This document shows, one piece after another, positions 21,981 through 34,190 of a DNA stretch of 64,000 nt; the stretch's first letter is position 1, and each line of letters starts with the position of its first letter. Source of the stretch: Amblyomma americanum (lineage: Eukaryota > Arthropoda > Arachnida > Ixodida > Ixodidae); NCBI RefSeq assembly GCF_052857255.1, contig NC_135497.1:347464799-347528798 (forward strand). The letters are read 5' to 3'. The notes below the pieces were generated by a model. That model was given only the letters and a program-made list of their open reading frames with translations. It was not told the DNA's origin and searched no databases. The position numbers and the translations under genes are program-made.

Positions 21981-22332
21981 GCGGAACGTAGAGTAGAGTT
22001 GCGTTTGCTATGGTGTCGGGAAGGCTGCTCCCATGTTTACTGAAATTGCAGTCTAGATGAGGCCGGTTTAAGTAGTCCGCCAAGCAGGCTTCCGTCCCAG
22101 ATCCGATCCACACGTGTGGCGAGGCGATAAAAATGCCGGTGATAGGTAGTCCTTGTAGCGATGCGCACACAAGTGATGGTTTTTCCATTTTCAGTGACCG
22201 TGAAAAACCGGGGCAATTCACGAAACATGGTGAGGCCAGCATGCAGGACGTTGGCAGGGCGATTATAAGCTGCGGAACGTTGAGCAGAGTTGCGTTAGCC
22301 ATGGTGCCGGAAAGGCTGTTCCCATGTCCACT
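21981..22332 (-). promoter_or_regulatory. LINE-D 5' monomer (291-bp period) with Inr and TATA-like box
   Basis: GCGGAACGT recurs at 21981 and 22272, and the following 60 bases are similar (GGAAGGCTGCTCCCATG against GGAAAGGCTGTTCCCATG). The element therefore carries one full unit and a short 5' piece. Within the full unit the minus strand shows CTTAAA (22067-22072), then about 31 bases on the arthropod initiator TTTCAGT (22039-22045). The integrated 5' end at 22332 begins AGTGGACATGGG, matching the initiator position AGTAAACATGGG. Confidence 0.65.
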
Positions 22333-23805
22333 CATGTCCGCGGGCTGTCCTTGCGGAGGAGGATCAGCAGGCAGCCGAAGAGGATGTGGTCCAGGGTGGC
22401 GAGCGATTTTCCGCAGAGAGTGCACTCTGGGGAAACAGGGCGGAAGTAGGATAGAAGCTGAGGGGGGGAAGAGTTCGGGTCTGGAGTCGCCTCCAGAGGA
22501 ATTGTTGAAAGTGGGATAGGCTGGGATGGGGAGGGGGGTAAAGTCGACGGGTGAGGCGTGCTTGTTGTGTGAGTTCCAAGAACGTGTGTGCCGGCTCCCT
22601 CGAGAAATCCCGGCTGGGGCCGCCATTTCCTCACAAAAAAGTCCTAGGGCTATGTTATCAGCGGCCTCATTCCCGGGATTGCCAGAGTGAGCTGGAACCC
22701 TCACAAGCTCGATACGCCTATAGTAATCTAAGGTGCACATTCTCGATATCTGCCACGCGGGGGTATGGATGCATCCGAGGGTGAAGTTAAGAATGTCTGT
22801 TTTGGAATCGCTAACTCTATAAGTCACATTGGTTTGGGCGATGTCTAATGCTACACCAGCTTCCTCTGCTTCTTCAATTGTACAAAAGGGGTTTATGAAG
22901 TGGTCGACTGGGGGAGATTCTGCTGGGTGGTAAGCCACAGCTACTGAACGGTTTGGACAACATGCGGCGTCCACCCAGCGCACATCCTGTGAAGTCCCAT
23001 ATTCTTTACGAAGAGCTTTGGCTCGCACGACTCGGCGGGATTGATGGTATTTTGGGTGGACATTGTTTGGAAGAGATTTGATGTTAAAATCGGCGTGCAT
23101 GGCATGAGGGAGAGAGCGTGCGGTTATGCGAATTCCCAGAGAGCCCAATATATGCCGCCTTGTTTCCGTGCCAGCCAGACGAAGGCACTGTGTGTGTCGA
23201 TGTGCCTCTGTAAGTTCTTGTACAGTGTTGTGCATTCCTAATGTTAAGAGCCTTTCCGTGGTAGTGCTCTTGGTAGGTTGAGTGCTGCTTTGGTAGCCAT
23301 GCGGATTAGAGCATTGATTTTATCTTTATCCGCATAGGACAGGTTCAGGTAAGGAGAGGCGTAAAGAATGCGGCCAAAAACAGTCATACAGCACCGAGAG
23401 ATTGTCCGCTTCGTCTATACCGGCTCGTGAGTGTGAGACCGTTCTAAGAAGATCAATGACGGAGTAAGTTGTGTGTTTTAGCGTTTTAGGGCAAGGTTGC
23501 CTTTCCCCGTGTCCTGTAAATGCAGGCCAAGAATGCGGATAGTCGGTGTTTGATGTATTGTAGTGTCGTAGAGATAAATCCCGATGGTGGCGGTAGGGGC
23601 GCGCCGCGGCCGAATTATGAGGAGTGCTGGCTTTGCCGGAAGCATTCAAGCCGAATGCGTGCCGCGTGGGTAGCGATAGCTGTAGCTGCTTCCTAAGGGG
23701 TCAAATATGTCGCCATCCGAGCCGTATGTGGTCCAGACCGCTATATCATCCGCGTAAAATGTGTGTCCCAAGTGCGGGATGCGGCTGAGAGCTTTCGGCA
23801 GGCCC
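22333..23805 (-). pseudogene. LINE-F, RT palm to RNase H to zinc knuckle
   Basis: Minus-strand fragment of an RNase H LINE. Near 23800-23720 is EGLPKALSRIPHLGHTF followed by catalytic YADD (23745-23756) and DIAVWTTYGSDGDIF. Thumb-like pieces follow (TPTIRILGLHL near 23540). RNase H at 23235-22640 shows VRWVDAACC, IEEAEEAGVALDIA, VSDSKTDILN and VRVPAHSGNPGNEAADN, so the D, E, D and H/D positions are present. The zinc knuckle CX2CX8HX4C (CTLCGKSLATLDH...C) lies near 22400-22450. The frame ends RKDSPRT at the LINE-D insertion site and resumes at 14332. The 5' half of the element is not recognised. Confidence 0.8.
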
Positions 23806-24672
23806 TCCTCCCTGCCTGCAGGGAGCCTTTGTATCTGCGATAGCCTGCACCTGTAAAGCAGTCCGTATGAAGGCTAGAGCGCGCACGAAACTGCTTGGCC
23901 GACCGGCCGAACAAGACGAACGCGGAGGGAAGTCTACTGAGAATTTGCGGTCCCGAGTCTGCTGTGTAAGAGAGCTTTACAAGGACCATAGCCTCCCTGT
24001 AGGAGCACTCAAGGTGCGAGGCAAAAGATAGCTTATTCTGAGCAACGCTTAGATTATGATCTTCATATTTCGGCTCATTGTGATAGAATCTGCATGGAAC
24101 GTGAAACCGCAGTTATATGAATCCGCGAGGGGGGTCGCTGCGGGCATTGCACTTCAACACAAATTTCTTGCTTATCCAGCCGTATTATCAATAAAACGAC
24201 ACATTTGCTAGCTCGGGACGCTAATCTAGCAGCTTACATTAGCTTAACTCTCTTCTATAAATTCCAACTCTAAACCATGTCAAGCTGCCTTTTTGCAACT
24301 TATACCAGCGGTGATTGATATTGTTCTGTTCATGTTCTTCTATTTTCGTTTCCTGGCGTCATCTGCTAAGCTTAGCTTTGCTACCCCTTTTGCGTTTTAG
24401 ACAAGACAATAATCCTACATGTTCTTTGGTCAGTAAATGCATAATCAAAGCTCGCTTTATTTTTTAATTCATTAAATTCTTAGCTCTCTACGAATGTTCT
24501 GGTTATTTAAAAATTTGAGTATGTGAGACTTTCCAAAGTTTTTATGTGTGCAACGATAAATTTGTCACAGTACAAAGCGCGATAAAAGACACCTTGCTTT
24601 CAATGCATATAACCCCAACCTATATGAACTCACCATTACACGCTTAGAATTTGAATCTCTTCCGAAGCGACA
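23806..24672. other. Sequence upstream of LINE-F, unassigned
   Basis: To about 24000 this may still be decayed LINE-F. Beyond that it is A/T-rich with no coding or repeat signature that I recognise. Confidence 0.35.
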
Positions 24673-24878
24673 CATGGGCTATAAGGATCCCCGTAGTGGA
24701 GGTCTGCGAATTAATGTAGAGCGCCTGGGGTTCGTTAACGTGCACTGAACTCGCACAACACACAGGTGCCTTTTGCATTTAGCCTGTATTGAAACGCGGC
24801 TGCCATGGCCGGGATCACGCCCGGGTCCTCTGGGTCCGTTTTGCAACGCCCTGAACACTTACCCACCGCGCTTAGATG
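24673..24878 (-). repeat. tRNA-derived SINE (tick type), diverged
   Basis: The plus strand contains GTAGTGGAGGTCTGCGAATT, then GGGGTTCGTTAACGTGCACTG, then CCGGGATCACGCCCGGG. These are the reverse complement of a core shared with the copies at 28560, 39608, 41724 and 46046. The B-box region is mutated. Confidence 0.7.
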
Positions 24879-27800
24879 CATCACCTCATAAATAGAGGAA
24901 TCAAATCTTGAACTAGACCAAAGTTAAAATCTTCATTCTAGCCTTGAAACGTAGATGCTGGTGATCGCAAATGATGGTGCCGTAGTGTAGCATCTGAAAA
25001 TGAAACGTTGCGGAACTCTAAATAGCTTATGTGCCTTGCTAACAGGCAAGTGGATGGCATTATAGAGGAGGCAAGTATATTCAGCTTTATCCACAGCCAT
25101 CGTTGTCGCTTTGTCGCAAACGGCTGAGGCGCGTGCCTATCCTGTGTTGCCCACGTCGATTGGTCGAGCTCTTCTACCTGCACGAATTAGCCTAGTAGCC
25201 CGTGTGCTTTACTTTCCTCGCTTATTGTAGCTAGTTATACAAACACGGGAAATATACCATGGACATCAAGAGAAACGCGAACAGGATAATTGAAATGCGA
25301 GCATAGAGACTGACGAGTAAAAATTAGGGGGCACTTACCTCCGCCTTAAGGGCGCGTCACGATAGCGTTAATGGGTGCATTCAAGGGACTCTCCACATAC
25401 AGAGACGAAACACTGAACGGAGACTACGCGCATATTATTAGGGTTGCTCGAAACAACTTATTAAAGGAAACTGCATTGTAGCACCCTAAACTTTATGCCT
25501 CTCGAGCGCCAAATCAATAGGAAGCGGCGTACACCAGATCGCGGGGTTTTTCCAATGGTCGCTACATTGCGGCGACACTTCCTGATCACCGACCGCGCGA
25601 CGCGACTTTCCGATTCCCGTGATGCACCACGAGTGTGGGAGACGTTGTGGAAGTTCCCACCGCCACGTAGACTGTCTGAAATTCATTAGCATGCAGCCAA
25701 CAACGTGACACATCAGAGCGGAAGTGACGCCAACCAAGCTGAAAGGGAAACCGAAAGTGACGTCAGCTAAACCGGAAGTGACATGACTCGGTGTAGAACG
25801 GTGCGCATGACACCTCACATTGTCGCACAAGTACGGGGCCGATTGCATTCGAGTGTGCCCGAGATGTGTAGCACAGAACTGATAGAGGCCTGCGGTCCTC
25901 TGTGTGCATCCACATTGGGAAATAAATCAAACGAATGCGCGCAGTAATTTATACTGCCAAGGCTACCTCGTAACGGAGAACGCTGAAACACAAAGGAGCG
26001 TTCCAGTTGGGCGCAGGTTCCGCCGTCTGAAGTGAAACGAAGACGACAGCCACGTTGTACTGCTCGCAAGCTGTTGTGCAGCGGCGTACATACGATCGCG
26101 AGTCTTTGCCGCTGGCCGCCGCATGCCGGCGGCACTATGCGACGCGCCAACTTGCACTTTGCTACTCGCTTAATTACTACATCCGTAATTCGGACCTTTA
26201 TAATTACATACGTAATAATTAGCATGCAGGCGTAGTATACCCCATTAGGTGAAAAGCCACACACATTCAAATTTGCGCGTATACCCAAGCCGCACAGGCG
26301 TGGTTGCGTGGCATCAGGGTGCACTGTCTCACACGCAGTAGTAGTAGATAGAACTTTTTTTTCCAACTGGAGATTGGGGCACGCAAGCTCCTGGTCCTCC
26401 GCACGGCCCCACTGCGCTCAAACGTTCACGATCCTGCGGTGCTTGACATAACCGAAGGGACGCAGGTTCGAGTCGTGACTAAAATTATTGGAATTCTACT
26501 TTAAGGAGAAATTGTTTACTTTAAAGAGGTACATCTTTTAAAACATCCACTGACCTTTCATCTCATATAAATCTGATGTTGTTAGTAGGAAATCAATTTT
26601 AGCCTATCCTCTGCCATTTCGACGATGTCTCGCGCGAAGAAATTGAAGTCTCAGCCAGACTCACTAAGGAAATGAGTGTGCATGGCCATGGACCAAGCAA
26701 AGCTCAATTTTCGAGATGGCCCTGCATGGAAGGACGGCAAACACATGGTGTGGGACATGATGTATCTCCCAAACATGATTAAGACCAGAGTGTCTAAGCC
26801 AATTTTTTTTCCGTTTCGTGTCATGTTTGGGTTCAGTTCCGGGTCCGGCTCCAGAGCGGAATTCCGTTCCGGTTCGAACTAATTGGGACCGGATCGAAGC
26901 GGTTCATAAGATTTCAGGACAAAATAATTTCTAAACGTAGATGGAATTTATTCAATCTTGTTATGCTGCTTACTTCTTTGATGATATGGGTATATAAAAC
27001 AAAAAAAAAGAAAAATTTGTTTAATGCGGTGTGTTTTCGATGTACTCACTTATATATACACTCAGTGGCAAAACAATATGAATTTACGGCGAGAGCGACA
27101 AATCCAAATTAGCTCAAAATTAATGTATGTCCGCTATCTAAGATAAATTCATTTGAAGAGCTGGATGAGGAGAAAAGCCGGTGGATTTTGAATCTAAAAA
27201 ACCCTTCAGCTTCAGCAGTATCGAGAACCCCGGCCTTCTACCCCATGGTATTAGAGTATGCCAGCCCTGATTGATCCCCGATCGGCCATCCAATAAGAAC
27301 TCCGTGGAAACACTGCCTCTAATTAACAGCCATTAACAAACCCCTGAAGGACATCGCCTGTCTACCCCGCGTTATATAGCTCGCCCCTAATCGCAAGTTG
27401 CACGTACGCTGCCGTCGCCACGCGGCCGCCTCCTGATACCAGCAGAAGGCGTCCAGCTTGGTCCCCCGTGTACCGCTCAGCTACAGTACTGTCACACAGC
27501 GCTTTTAGCATATTGTTGCGTTGTGAGTGGCGTCTTTCACACAGCCACGGTAAAAGATTAATGGAACATCCATGCGGCACGCGTAAAAGACACAGTTTGT
27601 GCGGGAAAAAAATTCGCATTTTCCGTCTTCCGTAGTGCTATAACTGTGTGGTCAAAGTCCGAACATACCTGCGTACGTTTTCTCTAGATTATAAGCTCAA
27701 TAAGGAGTGAAAAATGAAATTAATTAACTAAACTCTCATTATGCGGTGGTCGCTTACTCTTCATGAAGGTTTAAAGCAGCTCGATAATACCGGGACGTTG

Positions 27801-27884
27801 AATGAACACATACACGACAGCACTAGCGCTGTAGCTGTCCTATTGTTTCTGTGCTCCCCAAATCATGCCCTTTTATCCATCACT
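24879..27884. other. Anonymous sequence
   Basis: No assignable gene. A stretch at 25718-25783 has three GGAAGTGAC-like motifs. A stretch at about 26384-26440 (GCACGGCCCCACTGCGCTCA) matches about 52560-52610, suggesting a dispersed repeat. The rest shows nothing I can support. Confidence 0.4.
26384..26440. repeat. Short dispersed repeat, copy 1
   Basis: CCGCACGGCCCCACT, then CTCAAACGTTCA, shared in the same order and orientation with 52566-52600. Possibly the 3' end of a LINE; unassigned. Confidence 0.4.
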
Positions 27885-28175
27885 ATCATGATCAGCCTGG
27901 CTATGTCCACTGCAGGGCAAAAGCCTATCCCACATCTCTCCATTTAACCCTGTCCTGTGTCAGATACGACCGCCGTATCCCCGCAAACTTCTTATCTCAT
28001 CCGCTCACCTTATTTTCGGCGTCCCCCTGAGGTTATCTTGCATTGGCATTATATGCCCTGTCCAAGCCCATTTCATCTTGTTGATTTCGACTAAGGTGGC
28101 ACTAACCCGCGTTTGTTCCCTCAGCCACTCTGCCCGCTTCTGGTCCCTTATCGTTTCACCTATCGTTTTTATTAT
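27885..28175 (-). pseudogene. RTE-like LINE, 3' end
   Basis: The minus strand encodes GETIRDQKRAEWLREQTRV, KMKWAWTGHIM and ADEIRSLRGY and ends in a TGATCATGATA-type tail. The same C-terminal pattern is seen at 32519-32821. RTE-clade elements have this R-x-EW...KW-W-GH C-terminus and short TGA-rich 3' ends. Confidence 0.75.
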
Positions 28176-28559
28176 GCCACACATTTTCGGCGCTGCTATA
28201 ATTTCGCCGCGTAATAAAGGTTAGAACTGAAAATCCTGTGACCACGTGACAGCTTTCAGTACGAATTTCTTCTGCACAGATCTCATCTAGAGCACCACGG
28301 GTGAGTGGTACTCATACCTGACGTTAGCTGGTAACCGCCCTTCAAAGCAACATTTTTCTGCAGCGACCACTTGGCCCTACAGGTACATTATAGGCATTGA
28401 AAACAATTCTCCATGCACGATTGAAAGGCTGCAATGCCTGAAATTACTTTTTTTATTGTATACTGAACATCATTGCGAGGCACAACGGCAGACGGCAGTA
28501 TAATATGTTGCGCCTAGGAGCTACGGCTCGTATTCGCAAGCGACAGGTGCTGAAAAAAA

Positions 28560-28765
28560 TCGGTTTACGGTTTAGGGGGGATGTCGTAGTCAAGGGCTCC
28601 GGAAATTTCAACCACGTAGGGTTCTTTAACGAGCACTGACATCACACAGTACACGGGCCTCTATATTTCGCCACCATTGAAATGCGACCTCCGCGGCCGG
28701 GATCGAAACCGCGTCAATCGGCCATCAGCCGATCGCAATACCAACTTAGCAACCGCTGCGGCTAG
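28560..28765 (-). repeat. tRNA-derived SINE
   Basis: The plus strand shows GGGCTCCGGAAATTTC, then GGGTTCTTTAACGAGCACTG, then CCGCGGCCGGGATCGAAACC. Its reverse complement has a B-box-like GGTTTCGATCCC and an A-box-like region after GCCGCAGCGGTTG. Confidence 0.75.
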
Positions 28766-31404
28766 CTAATAAAGAAATGTTTCCGTCAGGGCTTAACTGT
28801 ATGCGATTTATCACAGTCAACATGAGCGCTTAGGTATACGGCTCCAAAAGAAATGGGCGGGGCTGAAATGGGCACCGCTGGCTATCACTGCTGCTTTGTT
28901 TATTGTTGCACCCAGGCCACGATTCTTTCTGTTTTGCTTGTCTAGGCTGACAGTTTCGGGGGGCGTATGGGTTGCGACTACGAACTGAGTGAACACTTAC
29001 TGCGTGCGTAAACAAGCAATTCTTGAAAGGCTGGCTTCCGAAAGTAGCATAAATGCAAGCACCTGAAAATTTTTGGCTTCCTTGTGTGCTCTCGTTCCAC
29101 GTGTCCCTGCCGCGATTAGTGCCGTTTCTTATCTGTGTCGAATCTTAAGCCCCACACAGCCAATAGTGGAATGTTTTGCATACCTGAACAGCCATATCAG
29201 TGTCTGGTAGTTTCTATCGCATAAGCAATGCGTGCTAAAGGTCTTTGTGGTGGTGATGCGCATTAGAGTAGTAAGCATCGCGACACAGCACTGAGCACTG
29301 AGAACGTCTGCCCAGCACTGCGCCAAGCAACGTGGCCGCGGAATCAACTCTGGAGCAGCCATGTTTGAATTCCACTGGCACTCCTTATTGGCGAAGAAAC
29401 TTGCGAATACCTCAATACGTTCAAAAACGCAGCTAATCTCGGCTTCTCGCTACTACAGTGCAAAGTTAGGATTTTCGCTTAAGCTAATCACGTAGGCCTA
29501 TTTCTTTTGATAAAAAGAGTACGATAAAAAAGCAGGGTCTGTTGTGTTGGGAGCACATCGTATCTGCACGGATACAACTTTTCTACATCTTCGTTGAAAA
29601 TTTGCGTTGCGACACTGTTTCAATTGTTGCATTGTGCGAGCAAGGAGCTGTGTGCTCTTCACGGAATTTTTGTTACTTTTCTGGAGCGCTGTCCAAGCTG
29701 GCCTATGCGTAGATAAATTTTTTCTCTCCCTTGATAGAGTCTGGAGAATGTGGCGTGCACGTTTTGCCCATCAACTTGTTTGAGGGTTTCTTTATTTTTC
29801 AGAACCACCTCTTCCTGGAAGCTATGTTTAAAAGAGCTCATCTGCGTTTTCTGGATATAACCGTGAAATAATTTGGTGCTGATACATTCGATTTCCTCAC
29901 TCTTCTCCTACAGCCTCTCCAGAAGGCAGACGACAAAGATTCTGATCAGACATCACTTCCTCTACACATGTACCTGTAGCCATGCGTAGTGTTTCTGACA
30001 ACAGTGTATTAAAGCGAGTTCAGCGGATGTATATTTAACTAGCCACAAAAAAACCTTTTTTACACGTTAAAAATGAACCTAACACGTTAGGAAGTGCCTT
30101 CGTTTCAAGGGGACGTTTGTGCTGTGGTCAGTGAATTGGTACTTCGGCGAGCAACAAGAAACTGTTGAACAAATGAAATTATTTCTGTTGTGTCATGATT
30201 CTGTATCCATTTTGGACAGACTTCAATGGGCTCTTAAAGAGGACACTCAGGTAATGCCTTAAACTATAACATTTTTGCCTGTGATAAACAAAAATCAATT
30301 AAGTGCGAACTTTTCGTGTTAATAAGGCTGTTTAGTGCGTGGAAAAGCCGCATGAACGGTGAGTAAGCAGAACCACAACATTTAACCAGGTCACTGTCCC
30401 GATAACAGTGCAGGTATACCGGGTGTTTCACCTCAGAGGTTCTACAATATTTACAGATAGGCATTTTGAGTTCGAAGTGTATTTTTTCGCATGACATTGT
30501 CAGTGCATGGCGTAGCACATTAGAATACTTCTGAGATGTGTGAACTGTCAGGCAGGTTAACTAATATTGAATAGTAAAGTTTCTAACTACGACTGTTTGT
30601 CCCCTTCATTATATAGGGACACGTAGCCCATCTTAAATATTGTCCATCTGATTTTTCTGACTATCGAAAAACAGTTACCCTAGGCGCTGTAGCCAAATAA
30701 GTGTCTCTTACATCGCACCAAAATTCACGCACTTCCAAAAAACCTGCAGACAAAGCAATCCTTCCAGGGGATGTAACTCGTTTAAACAGCCAAACCTTGT
30801 TGGGCCTCCTCCAATAAGGCATTATGATGATTACAAAACTTTACGTCGTCAACGCTATATTAATTGTCTGATCCTAGAGTGGTGTCAAATTTCCTCTTCC
30901 TCTCCTCAACTTAGACCGTGTGAATCCGTGAAGTGGCCTAGTGGGACTTCCAAAACTCGATACGCTGCGGCGTTTTCGAAATTCTAAAAACTGATATGGG
31001 TATTATTTATTGTGGGCTGCAAACCTCTCAGTAAATGACGTGACGAAAAGACATTATTGAAAAGTTATCAACTTTCTATTAGTCAACTCGCCTTCTAGTT
31101 CGTAGGTCTTAGCTGTGTTCTGAAGCTGTACACCGCTGACAGGGCAATGCCGAAAAAAGCGCGCTCTTAACTCAAAAAGCATGTCTTCAAAACTGAGGAA
31201 GACCTCAGGTGAAACGTCCGCCTTGCTGCGGATGTTCAACCACCTGACTGGTTGCCCTTTCTTGACGTATACGCCTTCCGAAACTTGTGTGGCGCAGCAA
31301 GGAAGCGATGATGGCGTGAGGCCGTATGCGAAGATCGATGAATTCTGCCTGATAATGTAAGCACGTAAGCTGTAGGAACAATGCAAAGGGGGAAATTAGC
31401 TGGT
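28766..31404. other. Anonymous sequence
   Basis: No recognisable gene or element. A minus-strand open frame at 31054-31386 (110 residues, with GVYVKKGQPVRWLNIRSKADVS... in it) has no family that I recognise and may be chance. Confidence 0.35.
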
Positions 31405-32875
31405 GAGGATCAGGTAACGGCATATCTGTTGAAGGAGAAAGGCAACATTGTGCTAGAAAAACTAGCTACCCAGTGTACGCAATGCCTCAGCATCTCGAGC
31501 GTAAGAGAAGCTTGAAGGAACGCTAACATCATTTTAATTACTAAGAAAGGAGACGTCAATTACTTGAAAAAGTACAGACCGATCATCCACGGTCCGTTGC
31601 CTATTTACTATTTACTATTTACGCGGAATTTACTAAGGTAATTGCTAGTAGATTCAGAGCAACCTTAGACTTCCATCAACCGATTGATCAGGCATGTTTT
31701 CGTATAGGATACCCACAATAGACCATATTCACACTATCAATCAGCTATTAGAGAACTGCGCAGATTGCAGCCAGCCCCTATATATAGCTCTCATTGATTA
31801 CGAGAAAGCATTTGTGCCAGTGGAAACCTCAGCAATGATTCAAGCATTGCGGAATCTATGTGTATAAGAGCTTTATGCGAAAAAACTGGAAGATATCTAT
31901 AAAATCCGCGCAGCTATCATAGTACTCCACAAAGTCAGGAATGACATTCCTATTAGGAAGGGCGTCAGGCAAGGAGACACGATCTCGGCGATGCTATTCC
32001 GCGCCTGTTTACTGGAAGTATTCCGAGGCATGAACTGGGAACAGTTGGGTACAAGAGTTAAAGAAGAAAACCTCAAGAATCTCTGATTCGCTGATGACAT
32101 TGCCTTGCTAAGTCACTAAGGACATGAAGTGCAAAGCATAACCACTGAGTTAGACAAGCAGAACAAAGCGGCGGGTCTAAAAATTAAAATCCATGCAAAC
32201 CAAAATAATGTTAGTAGTATCGCAAGGGAACAGCAGTTCTCCATTCGTAACGAGTTGTGACAAGTGGTACGCGAATATGTCTACTTAAGGCAGGTAGTGA
32301 TCGATGATCTGTATCAAAATAAGGAAGTAACGAGAATAATAACAATGGTGTGGAACGCATATGGCGGTTCTCCCAGATCATGAATCGCTGTTTGCCAATA
32401 TCCGTCAGGAGAAAAGTACACAACAGCTGTATTTTACGGGTACTCGAATATGGGGCACAAACGTGAAGGCTAATCACAAGGGTTCATTTTTAGTTAAGCA
32501 GCAACAACGCAACGAGCTATGGAAAGAAAAATGATAGGTGTAACACTAAGAGAACGGAAGCAGGCAGAGTGGGTGAAGGAACTAACGCGTGTTAATAACA
32601 TCCTAGTCGAAGCCATGAGGAAGAAATGGGCTTGGGCAGGGCATGTAATGCGAATGCAAGATAACCGCTGTTCTTTACGGGCGGCGGATTGGATTGCAAG
32701 AGAAGGCAAGCGTAGCAGGGGGTGGCAGAAATATAGGTGGCCGGATGAGATTAGGAAGTTTGCAGGGATATGGTCGCCGCAGCTGGCAAAGGAGAGGATT
32801 AATTGCAGAAACATTGGATAGGCCTTTGCCCTGCCGTGGGCGTATTCAGGCTGATAATGATGATGAAGTCAGGTG
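31405..32875 (+). pseudogene. RTE-like LINE, RT to 3' end
   Basis: A degenerate RT in shifting frames. NIILITKKGD and KKYRPI lie near 31528-31583, IHTINQLLENC near 31728, LYIALIDYEKAF near 31776, IPIRKGVRQGDTIS near 31945, and catalytic FADD at 32087-32098 preceded by a TGA. The C-terminal part at 32519-32821 carries GVTLRERKQAEWVKELTRV, KKWAWAGHVMRM and GKRSRGWQKYRWPDEIRKFAG. It ends with a TGATAATGATGATGA tail. Endonuclease is absent, so the copy is 5'-truncated. RTE/BovB-type by RT motif wording. Confidence 0.85.
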
Positions 32876-33039
32876 CGAGGAGGGCAAGGGTGGTTCCTGA
32901 TCTTTGATGGAACAACAACAAAAGGAAGCTTTGGAGATGTTCGAGTAGTCTAAGCAATCAGTGAACGCGGCTTCTAAGTTGTGCCGGCACTAGGTTGAAT
33001 CCCACTAGAGGTTAAAGTACGGCATTTGTTTCTGTTGCT

Positions 33040-34190
33040 GCGTAAGTAGCGTAGCCTCTTTTTCCAAGGTTGAGGATGTCTTATCGGTGCCAAACAATTG
33101 TAATCAGACAACCTGTACTGCACCATCCCCCCACCACTGATGCCGGTGCCGCACCCTGGCTCAACACCTGAATGTCCTCTTGGCATTCCGTAAGGCCTAA
33201 CTCAGCAGGCCACACCTGTTTTGCAAGGCGTACCTGTTCCCTCAAAACTTCTGCCTTGCAGCCGCTCATTCACTCTTCTACTTCAGCTGCATCAGGACTG
33301 GCATTTCCAGATCCTCATGGACAACGCACCCCTGAAGCTTCCAACTCAAGCCGTGACTTGCCACGACCTTCAAATCAGGACGAGTTTTCTGACTCGTCGG
33401 ATTCTTCTACTATCATCTACATGGACTAAACTGCGAAGTCCGCAGAATGGTCTGGATGATTTATTCATGTGCCCTGGAAGCGCCGTCGTATCTCAAAGCG
33501 GTCACTTTTGAGCGCAGATGCTCCGATCTTAGCTTAAGCACCTATGCACAGCCTTACGGTTGTCATCAAGCTACTTTATTCCGGGTACCGCATCGTCCGC
33601 TTCAATCCGCTGACATTGAGTCAAGGATCAGAACCAGGGGCTCCATAAGTCGTTCTTAAAGTTCGTCCCAGCGAGCGCCGAAGCCTTCTGGAAGATGACA
33701 CCCGTACAGCACTCTCTAATGAACGCCTCTAGCAAATAACAAGCATAGCTGGAGCCGCATTTGAAGCCTACAAGCCCCGTCCCAGCAACTGTTTATGGGT
33801 GTCATTAAGGGTGTCCCCGTGGATCTTCCTGAATCAGATATCTACTCTCCTCTGTAGAGACAGCTCGAATTAAATGCGTCCACAGCCTTGGAGACTCAGA
33901 AACATCTGTATTGTATTTGCGACAGCATCCGCGCCGCAATACGTTATTCTCGGCTGTACAAAATACAGTGTGTACGAGTGCATTCAAACATCAAGTCAAT
34001 GCACCTTATGTCAGCGTTTTGGCGCTGTAGCTAGCGCTTGCCAACTTGCCTTGCGCTGCGCTCATTGTGGTGGTAGCCATGACCGATATGAATGTGGAAG
34101 TGATAACCCCCTTTGTCCCAACTGCGATAAGTAGCATGAGGCGACGTTTTTCCGCTGCGCTGCCTACCAAAGCAGAAAATCATCTACAAG
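33040..34190 (+). pseudogene. LINE-G ORF1 (gag-like) with zinc knuckles
   Basis: A decayed copy of the ORF1 seen intact at 56882-57604: HGQRTPEASNSS near 33319, DEFSDSSDSSTIIYMD near 33380, LTVVIKLL near 33553. Toward the 3' end come cysteine clusters CTLCQRFGAVASAC, CAHCGGSHDRYEC and CPNC (33999-34131), the typical triple knuckle of I-clade gag proteins. Many shifts. The knuckles are better preserved here than in LINE-H. Confidence 0.7.

Larger units (their letters stand above)
14333..22332 (-). mobile_element. LINE-D, CR1-like LINE inserted in LINE-F and split by LINE-E
   Basis: Flanked by an 8-bp near-identical duplication, CATGTTCG at 14325-14332 and CATGTCCG at 22333-22340. On the minus strand it has a partial 291-bp 5' repeat, an ORF1 with a decayed 2A motif, the C-terminal part of an endonuclease, an RT and a 3' end GGGCCTTGAGGGTA with an (ATGAA)-type tail. 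LINE-E sits inside its RT at 15561-19911. Without LINE-E it is about 3.6 kb, shorter than LINE-C. The N-terminal endonuclease is not recognisable, so an internal deletion is likely. Confidence 0.85.

Noticed and set aside
21622..23235. A 537-codon minus-strand open frame
   Set aside because: It crosses the LINE-F/LINE-D junction at 22332-22340, joining RNase H sequence, 5' monomer and ORF1 leader. It is a chance fusion, not a gene.
26160..26225. MITE ends with ATTACTAC/GTAATAATT inverted repeat
   Set aside because: The arms are short, A/T-rich and imperfect, and no target duplication was seen.
28560..28765. Functional tRNA gene
   Set aside because: A- and B-box-like sequences are embedded in a SINE shared with other loci, with no cloverleaf.
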